Assembly: GCF_947500125.1 (NCBI RefSeq) | Contig: NZ_CANMRA010000002.1 | Span: 86,144-150,143, forward strand | Length of the DNA: 64,000 nt | DNA from: an uncultured Kocuria sp. | GTDB lineage: Bacteria; Actinomycetota; Actinomycetes; Actinomycetales; Micrococcaceae | Reading direction: 5' to 3' | Shown: positions 58,763 to 64,000 of the stretch, piece after piece | Position numbering within the stretch: position 1 is the stretch's first letter | Layout: every line of letters begins with the position of its first letter | Position numbers and translations under genes: made by a program | Notes under the pieces: model-generated | Told to the model about the DNA's origin: nothing | Seen by the model: only the letters and a program-made list of their open reading frames with translations | The model's database searches: none

Positions 58763-60106
58763 TCAGGCCGCTGCGGTGCGGACGGCCCGCGCGAGCACCC
58801 GCAGGCCGTCGCGCAGCAGGTCCTCGCCGATGACGAGCGGAGGCAGCAGGCGCACGATGTTGCCGAAGGTTCCGCAGGTCAGGATGATGACGCCCTGGGC
58901 GAGGCACTCCGCGGCGATCGCCCTGGCCGCGTCGGCGTCGGGCTCCGTGCCGCCGGGGCGGACGAACTCGAGCGCCATCATGGCCCCGCGGCCGCGGATC
59001 TCGCCCACGATGCCGGTCTCCTCGGCCACCGGGGCCAGCTCCTCGCGGATGATCTCCTCGACCCGGCGGGCGCGGGCGACGAGGTCCCACTCCTCGATGG
59101 TCTGCAGCGCACCCAGGGCGGCGGCGCAGGCCACGGGGTTGCCGCCGTAGGTGCCGCCGAGGCCGCCGGCGTGCACGGAGTCCATGATCTCGGCGCGGCC
59201 GACCACGCCGGACAGCGGCATGCCGCCGGCCACGCCCTTGGCCACGGTGATCAGGTCGGGGACGACGCCCTCGTGGTCCACGGCGAACCACTCGCCGGTG
59301 CGCGCGATGCCGGACTGCACCTCGTCGACGACGAACACGGCGCCGTTGTCGGTGCACCACTCGGACAGTGCGGGCAGGAAGCCGTCGGCCGGCACGATGA
59401 ACCCGCCCTCGCCCTGGATGGGCTCGATCACGACGGCGGCCACGTTCTGCGCGCCGACCTGCTTCTCCACCTGGAACAGCGCGCGGCGGGCGGCCTCGGC
59501 GCCGGTCATGCCCTCCGGGTCCCGGAACGGGTAGGACACGGGCACGCGGTAGACCTCGCCGGCGAACGGGCCGAAGCCCTGCTTGTAGGGCATCACCTTG
59601 GCGGTCATCGCGAGGGTCATGTTGGTGCGGCCGTGGTAGGCGTGGTCGAACACGACGACGGCCTGGCGGCCGGTGTGCACGCGGGAGATCTTCACGGCGT
59701 TCTCGACGGCCTCGGAGCCGGAGTTGAACAGTGCCGCCTTCTTCGGGTGGTCGCCGGGGGAGAGCTCGGCGAGCTTCTCCGCGACGGCCACGTAGCCCTC
59801 GTACGGGGTGACCATGAAGCAGGTGTGCGTGAAGTGCGCCACGGCCTCCTGCACCTTGGCGACCACGGCGGGGGCGGAGCCGCCCACGGTGGTCACGGCG
59901 ATGCCGGAGCCGAGGTCGACGAGCTGGTTGCCGTCGACGTCGAGCACGATCCCGCCGTCGACGTCCGCGGCGTAGGCGGGCACGGACGAGGCGACTCCGG
60001 AGGCGACGGCCGCGGCACGCCGCTCGGACAGCTCGCGGGACGTCGGGCCCGGGAGGGCTCCGTCGACGCGGCGGACCTGCTCGAGGCGGTACTGGATCTC
60101 GGTCAC
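58763..60106 (-). CDS. gabT: 4-aminobutyrate aminotransferase
   Basis: A 447-residue PLP enzyme. FNSGSEAVENAVKISR, VVFDHAYHGRTNMT, VIEPIQGEGG, FVVDEVQSGIARTG and the PLP lysine in TVAKGVAGGMPLSG are class III aminotransferase motifs in order. It moves the amino group of GABA to 2-oxoglutarate, giving succinic semialdehyde. GTG at 60106 with AAAGGAG is the start. The gene follows gabD in the same direction after a 16-bp hairpin, and the regulator gene lies upstream of gabD, so the three form the GABA locus. Confidence 0.94.
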   Translation of the reverse strand: MTEIQYRLEQVRRVDGALPGPTSRELSERRAAAVASGVASSVPAYAADVDGGIVLDVDGNQLVDLGSGIAVTTVGGSAPAVVAKVQEAVAHFTHTCFMVTPYEGYVAVAEKLAELSPGDHPKKAALFNSGSEAVENAVKISRVHTGRQAVVVFDHAYHGRTNMTLAMTAKVMPYKQGFGPFAGEVYRVPVSYPFRDPEGMTGAEAARRALFQVEKQVGAQNVAAVVIEPIQGEGGFIVPADGFLPALSEWCTDNGAVFVVDEVQSGIARTGEWFAVDHEGVVPDLITVAKGVAGGMPLSGVVGRAEIMDSVHAGGLGGTYGGNPVACAAALGALQTIEEWDLVARARRVEEIIREELAPVAEETGIVGEIRGRGAMMALEFVRPGGTEPDADAARAIAAECLAQGVIILTCGTFGNIVRLLPPLVIGEDLLRDGLRVLARAVRTAAA

Positions 60107-60137
60107 GGCGAGATCTCCTTTCGGTGGGGAAGAGGGT

Positions 60138-60186
60138 GGGACGGTGGGGACGGGGACTGCGGGGACGGGACGGTGGGGACGGGGAC
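60138..60186. repeat. 20-bp direct repeat in the gabD-gabT spacer
   Basis: GGGACGGTGGGGACGGGGAC occurs at 60138-60157 and 60167-60186, with a 29-base period. It lies 30-80 bases upstream of gabT and next to the gabD 3' hairpin. Confidence 0.65.
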
Positions 60187-60206
60187 GTCGAGCGGGCGTG
60201 CCCCGG

Positions 60207-60254
60207 CACGGGACGGCGGTCGCCGCAGCTGCCTGCGACGACCGCCGTCCCGTG
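60207..60254 (-). terminator. Perfect 16-bp hairpin between gabD and gabT
   Basis: Bases 60207-60222 pair perfectly with 60239-60254 around a 16-base loop. It follows the gabD stop (60277). It may terminate most gabD transcripts or regulate the ratio of gabD to gabT mRNA. Confidence 0.65.
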
Positions 60255-60276
60255 GCGGGGAGCGCGGGTCAGGGCC

Positions 60277-61815
60277 TCAGGCGGGGGTGCCCGCGCCGCT
60301 GACGGGGACGTTGCTCCAGGGGTTCTCCACGCCGATGTACTGGGTGGTGGTGTACTCGTGCAGGCCCTCGGCGCCGCCCTCGCGGCCCAGGCCGGACTGC
60401 TTGACGCCGCCGAACGGGGCGGCGGCGTTGGAGATCACCCCGACGTTGAGGCCCATCAGGCCGAACTCGATGCGGTCGCCGATGCGCAGGCCGCGGGAGA
60501 TGTTCTCGGTGAACACGTAGGAGGCCAGGCCGTACTCGGTGGAGTTGGCCAGGGCCACGGCCTCGTCCTCGTCCTTGAACGTCACGACCGGCGCCACGGG
60601 GCCGAAGATCTCCTCGGTCACCGCGCGGGCGTCGACGGGGACGTCGCGCAGGAGGGTCGGCTCGAAGAAGTAGCCGGGCCCGTCCACGCGCTTGCCGCCG
60701 ACGACGACCTTCGCCCCGCGCTCGACGGCGTCGGTGACGAACTCCTCGACGGAGTCGCGGGCCTTGGCCTCGACCATCGGGCCCACGGTCACCCCGTCGT
60801 CGACGCCGTTGCCCACGGTGAGCGCGGCCATCTTCGCGGCCATCTTCTCGACGAACTCGTCGACGACCGACTCGTGCACCAGCAGCCGGTTGGCGGCCGT
60901 GCAGGCCTCGCCCATGTTGCGCATCTTCGCGGCCATCGCCCCGGCCACGGCCTTGTCGATGTCGGCGTCCTCGAAGACGATCAGCGGCCCGTTGCCGCCG
61001 AGCTCCATGGAGGTGCGCAGCACGTTGTCGGTGGCCAGCTTCATCAGCTGCTTGCCCACCGGCGTGGAGCCGGTGAAGGAGACCTTGCGCAGCCGCGGGT
61101 CGGCCATGATCGGCTCGGACACGGAAGAGGCGGACTTGGAGGAGACGACGTTGAGCACGCCGGCCGGCAGACCGGCGTCCAGCATGAGCTGGGCGAAGTA
61201 CTGGGAGGTGAGCGGGGTGAGCCGGGCGGGCTTGAGCACCATGGTGCAGCCGGCGGCCACGGCCGGGGCGACCTTGCGGGTGGCCATCGCCAGCGGGAAG
61301 TTCCACGGGGTGATCAGCAGGCACGGGCCCACGGGCTTGTGGGTCACCAGCATCCGGAGGTTGCCCTCGGGGGTGTCCAGGTAGCGGCCGTAGTCGCGCA
61401 CGGCCTCCTCGGCGAACCAGCGCAGGAACTCCCCGCCGTACTTGACCTCACCGGCGGCCTCGGCCAGCGGCTTGCCCATCTCCAGGGTCATCAGCAGCGC
61501 GAGGTCCTCGGCGCGCTCCTGCACGAGGTCGAAGGCGCGCCGCAGGATCTCCGAGCGCTCCCGGGCCGGGGTGCGGGCCCAGGACTCCTGGGCGTCGGCG
61601 GCGGCGTCCATCGCGGCCTGGGAGTCCTCCCGGGTGGCCGAGGCCATGGTCGCGAGGACCTCGCCGGTGGCCGGGTTCTCCACCTCGAAGGTGGCCCCGT
61701 CCGAGGCGTCGCGCCACTGGCCGTTGATCAGCAGCCCCGTGGGGGTCTTGGCCAGGACCGCCTCGATGCGGTCCTGCATGCCGGTGGCCGCGGGGGCCTT
61801 GTCCGTGGTGCTCAT
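60277..61815 (-). CDS. gabD: Succinate-semialdehyde dehydrogenase (NADP+)
   Basis: A 512-residue aldehyde dehydrogenase. The catalytic Cys is in MGEACTAANR (about residue 305), and the base Glu is in MELGGNGPLIVF (about 270). ITPWNFPLAMATRKVAPAVAAGCTMVLKP gives the cofactor-binding and lysine region (read at about 165-193). Assigned to succinic semialdehyde from the adjacent gabT. It is preceded by AGAGGCTG before ATG 61815. The TAGCCT -10 lies at 62031-62036, and a palindromic operator at 62081-62095. Confidence 0.92.
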   Translation of the reverse strand: MSTTDKAPAATGMQDRIEAVLAKTPTGLLINGQWRDASDGATFEVENPATGEVLATMASATREDSQAAMDAAADAQESWARTPARERSEILRRAFDLVQERAEDLALLMTLEMGKPLAEAAGEVKYGGEFLRWFAEEAVRDYGRYLDTPEGNLRMLVTHKPVGPCLLITPWNFPLAMATRKVAPAVAAGCTMVLKPARLTPLTSQYFAQLMLDAGLPAGVLNVVSSKSASSVSEPIMADPRLRKVSFTGSTPVGKQLMKLATDNVLRTSMELGGNGPLIVFEDADIDKAVAGAMAAKMRNMGEACTAANRLLVHESVVDEFVEKMAAKMAALTVGNGVDDGVTVGPMVEAKARDSVEEFVTDAVERGAKVVVGGKRVDGPGYFFEPTLLRDVPVDARAVTEEIFGPVAPVVTFKDEDEAVALANSTEYGLASYVFTENISRGLRIGDRIEFGLMGLNVGVISNAAAPFGGVKQSGLGREGGAEGLHEYTTTQYIGVENPWSNVPVSGAGTPA

Positions 61816-61943
61816 GTATCAGCCTCTCTTCGTCGACGCGCACCACGCCACCGGGCGCCGGTGCCGCTGCGCTGCGTCAAGGGGTTCGTCGGACGGGCGG
61901 GCGACAGCACTGGGCCCGCCCGTCCATCGTAGGGCTCCGGGCG

Positions 61944-61977
61944 GGCTTCCCCGCGGGGAAGCCGTCACCGTGTGACG
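61944..61977. promoter_or_regulatory. Two palindromes in the gabD leader
   Basis: A perfect 20-bp palindrome (61944-61963, CCCCGCGGGG centre) is followed immediately by CGTCAC-CGT-GTGACG (61963-61977). They are downstream of the candidate -10 and so in the leader of gabD, where they could act as operators or as a leader hairpin. Confidence 0.5.
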
Positions 61978-62030
61978 TCGGGCCGGGGCGGAGCCGGTGC
62001 CCAGGGCCGCCGCGGTCCCTCGACAGCTTC

Positions 62031-62036
62031 AGGCTA
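62031..62036 (-). promoter_or_regulatory. Candidate -10 (TAGCCT) of gabD
   Basis: TAGCCT on the minus strand, with an extended leader of about 215 bases to the gabD ATG. The palindrome at 62081-62095 lies about 45-60 bases upstream of it. Confidence 0.4.
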
Positions 62037-62080
62037 GCGCCGAAGGGACCCAGCAGGATGCTGAACTTTTGCGGGGGTGT

Positions 62081-62095
62081 TGTGCACAGTGCACA
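62081..62095. promoter_or_regulatory. Perfect palindrome TGTGCAC-A-GTGCACA, candidate CdaR/PucR operator
   Basis: A 7+1+7 perfect palindrome in the 297-base spacer between the regulator gene and gabD, roughly 45 bases upstream of the gabD -10. This is where an activator of gabDT would be expected. The PucR/CdaR-family regulator encoded next door is the obvious candidate to bind it. Confidence 0.55.
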
Positions 62096-62112
62096 GGGGT
62101 GACGACGGCGGA

Positions 62113-63654
62113 CTACGGCGCGGACCGGTCGGGCCGTTCGGAGAGGCGCAGGGCGATCCACAGCTCCGCGCGCAGCTGCGGGTCGTCGACGGACCGGCCG
62201 AGCACCTCCTCGATCGCCTGCAGTCGCTGCTGCAGGGTGTTGCGGTGGATCCCCAGGGCCTCGGCCGTCCCACTCCGGTTGCCGTTGTGCGCGAGGAACG
62301 TGCGCAGCAGGGGCAGCCGCCCGGCCCGGTCGACGGGGCGCAGCAGCTGCCGGGCCCAGGCTCGGGCCGCCTCCGGGGGCAGCAGGCCGGCGACGCCGCC
62401 CGCCACGAGGTCGTCCCACGTGCCGACGCGCTGCCGGTCCGTCGTGCGCTCCAGGGCCTCGCGGGCCTCCCGGTCGCTCGCGTCCGTCTCGTGCACGGCC
62501 GACGGGCCGCCGATGCCGGCCCGCAGTCCCGAGGCCTCGGCGGCGGCGCGCACCTCGGCGAGCCGCTCCGGGAGGTCCTCCAGCAGGACCGCGGCGGTCT
62601 GCTCGCCGGACGGCTCCGTGGCCGGTGCCCCGACGAGCACGGGTCGGGTGCCGTGGGTGCTGCCCGACTCGAGCCGCCGCACGCCGTCCCGGAGCTGCTC
62701 GGCGCCGCCGAGCAGGCGGGCCACCCGCACCCGGGGGACCGTCGACCACGTCGTGTCGTCCGCCACCTCCAGCAGCGCGTCCGCCGACCGCACCTCGCCG
62801 TTGAGCAGGAGGGCGAGGGCCCCCGCCCGGACCCGGCGGCGGAACAGCGCCTGCTCCGCGGCGCGCTCCGCGTGCAGCGAGAGCAGGGCCACCGCGGTGG
62901 CGATCACGCCGGTCCGGACGGGATCGACCGCACCGGGCAGGGACACCACGAGGTAGCTCTGGGGGACGCCGTCCACCCCGAGGGGATGGACGACCACCGC
63001 GCCCGCCGGGCCGGACTCGCTCAGGGACCCGCGCAGCCCGGCCGGACGCAGCCGGTCGAGGAGGTCGGGGAGCGTCCGGCCCGGGGGCAGCTCGGGCAGC
63101 CCGGGGCCGGAGCGCTCCACGATCCGGGCGTCCGCCGTGCACACCCCCGCCCATCCGCCGCCGAGCACCGCCACCAGCGTGCGGATCACCCGGGCCGGGC
63201 CGTTGCGCCCCACGGCCGCCCGCGTCAGGCTCCGCTGCTCCGACAGCATCGCCTCGAGGGCGGTGCGCGCCTCGGCCGCCCGCATCTCGGCGGCGGCGCG
63301 GATGATGCCCAGGAAGGGCGTGCGCTCGGGCACCCGGAACAGGGTCAGCCCGGCGTCCCGGCACGCGGCGGCGAGGGCGTCCGGCACACGGAGGTAGGAC
63401 AGCTGCCGGCCCACACCCAGGCCCAGCGCCACCACGCCCCGGTCCGTGAGCCGGCCGACGTACTCCGTCCAGGAGTGCTCCCGGGCGGAGGTGTGGATGC
63501 CGGTCAGCAGCAGGACCTCACCGCCCTCGAGGTACGGGGTGGGGTCGGCGAGCTCGCTGGTCACCACCCAGCTCACGGGCAGATCGGTGGCCGCCTCGAC
63601 GACGGGCTCCAGCCCGAGCCCGGGGAGGCCGAGCACCTGGGTGACCGTGACCAT
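62113..63654 (-). CDS. PucR/CdaR-family transcriptional regulator of the gab genes
   Basis: A 513-residue regulator. The N-terminal PucR ligand domain (about 1-110) starts VTVTQVLGLPGLGLEPVVEAATD. A middle GGDEF-like fold is probably partial, and the C-terminal helix-turn-helix (TFLAHNGNRSGTAEALGIHRNTLQQRL, read at about 460-486) is the CdaR HTH_30 type. It likely activates gabDT in response to GABA or a related metabolite. GAGGAGGAGG lies before ATG 63654. An upstream ATG at 63741 would add a repeat-coded tail and is less likely. Confidence 0.88.
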   Translation of the reverse strand: MVTVTQVLGLPGLGLEPVVEAATDLPVSWVVTSELADPTPYLEGGEVLLLTGIHTSAREHSWTEYVGRLTDRGVVALGLGVGRQLSYLRVPDALAAACRDAGLTLFRVPERTPFLGIIRAAAEMRAAEARTALEAMLSEQRSLTRAAVGRNGPARVIRTLVAVLGGGWAGVCTADARIVERSGPGLPELPPGRTLPDLLDRLRPAGLRGSLSESGPAGAVVVHPLGVDGVPQSYLVVSLPGAVDPVRTGVIATAVALLSLHAERAAEQALFRRRVRAGALALLLNGEVRSADALLEVADDTTWSTVPRVRVARLLGGAEQLRDGVRRLESGSTHGTRPVLVGAPATEPSGEQTAAVLLEDLPERLAEVRAAAEASGLRAGIGGPSAVHETDASDREAREALERTTDRQRVGTWDDLVAGGVAGLLPPEAARAWARQLLRPVDRAGRLPLLRTFLAHNGNRSGTAEALGIHRNTLQQRLQAIEEVLGRSVDDPQLRAELWIALRLSERPDRSAP

Positions 63655-63674
63655 GGGCAGTCCTCCTCCTCTGC

Positions 63675-63736
63675 GGTGGCCTCTGTGGTGGCCTCCTGTG
63701 GTGGCCTCCTGTGGTGGCCTCTGTGGTGGCGTCTGC
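63675..63736. repeat. Degenerate 12-13-bp repeat (GGTGGCCTCCTGT) upstream of the regulator
   Basis: Five tandem units with a GGTGGC core alternate between 12 and 13 bases (CTCTGT and CTCCTGT variants). The array lies just upstream of the gab regulator and its ribosome binding site, so length changes could affect expression. Confidence 0.7.
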
Positions 63737-63800
63737 GGCAACCTCTTCAGCGGCGCGCCGGGGACAGCCTAGGGAAGCGGTTCCCGGCGCGCCGACGGGC

Positions 63801-64000
63801 TCAGCCCTGCTGCCGGCGGCGCTCGACCTCGGCGACGAGCCGGTGCTCGGCGTCGGGGCCCGGCCGGATCCCGGTGGGGATGCGCAGCAGGAACACGAGC
63901 CCGAGCAGCCACCACACCCCGAAGATCGTCCAGGCGGGCGCGCTCAGGAAGGCGGGCATGCCGGGCAGGTACAGGCTGATGAGGGCGAGGCACAGGATCA
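63801..64000 (-). CDS. Membrane protein, C-terminal part (partial)
   Basis: The last about 65 residues of a gene that begins beyond the window. It shows a membrane helix pair (ILCLALISLYLPGMP and IFGVWWLLGLVFLL) followed by a basic, Arg/Glu-rich tail ending in RRRQQG. Small proteins of this type often precede permeases of amino acids. Next to the gab genes it could belong to a GABA transporter system, but this cannot be tested here. The stop at 63801-63803 is 147 bases upstream of the gab regulator start. Confidence 0.5.
   Translation of the reverse strand, partial: ILCLALISLYLPGMPAFLSAPAWTIFGVWWLLGLVFLLRIPTGIRPGPDAEHRLVAEVERRRQQG

Overview
The window is very GC-rich (about 73% by impression), densely coding and full of GTG starts and 4-base stop/start overlaps. 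Gene content (narGHJI, moeZ with a rhodanese domain, an ANTAR regulator, a long-form GAPDH, Mtb-like stress genes, a SipW-type secretion cluster, a PucR/CdaR-controlled gab operon) fits an actinobacterium of the Micrococcaceae type, for example a Kocuria relative. The genus is inferred, not proven. About 66 protein genes are supported. I saw no rRNA or tRNA gene, CRISPR array or transposase.

Layout. 1-3500: the 3' end of narH, then narJ, narI and a NarK-type transporter, closed by a strong terminator. 3027-7663: flavohemoglobin plus a flavin split-barrel gene on the minus strand, divergent from moaC-mog-moaE-moeZ, so nitrate reductase, its molybdenum cofactor supply and NO detoxification lie side by side. 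7753-10912: a tightly overlapping acyl-CoA dehydrogenase-like / PIG-L+methyltransferase / glycosyltransferase-2 operon of unknown product. 11019-18397: housekeeping and stress genes (SRPBCC, VOC, quinone oxidoreductase, SDR, GAF-ANTAR regulator, GT87-like membrane glycosyltransferase, MFS exporter). 18423-22241: PIG-L hydrolase, then a SipW signal peptidase with three candidate substrate proteins sharing a G-T-x-x-(R/K)-W-S signature, controlled from an unusually AT-rich, palindrome-rich region. 22642-32998: fdhD, a GATase, a CPBP protease, an M18 aminopeptidase, GAPDH, a sugar kinase, a PEBP-like protein, a HAD phosphatase, GDPD and 3-hydroxyisobutyryl-CoA hydrolase.

33024-44618 reads as a stress/dormancy island. 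Two paralogous four-helix membrane proteins bracket a phosphoribosyltransferase-hydrolase fusion and an erythromycin-esterase-like protein. These are followed by Hsp20 and three tandem universal stress proteins. Opposed to them is a coupled minus-strand operon: a Cys-rich copper-storage-like protein, PEP synthase and a P1B-type ATPase. The set resembles genes of the mycobacterial DosR regulon.

44767-53172: a uracil/xanthine permease, a heme-oxygenase-like diiron protein overlapping a CDGSH protein, then a DUF4242 / acyl-CoA-dehydrogenase-like / NitT-TauT ABC operon divergent from a DtxR/MntR-type regulator. 53162-64000: phosphoglucomutase, amidase, a lipoprotein, a predicted nuclease-fold protein flanked by GAGGGGTCGC repeats, and the gabT-gabD-cdaR GABA catabolism block.

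A recurring feature is a TANNNT hexamer 6-7 nt before the start codon with no Shine-Dalgarno sequence, implying leaderless mRNAs (for example at 23542, 24356, 25493, 28668, 52474 and, on the minus strand, 54796).
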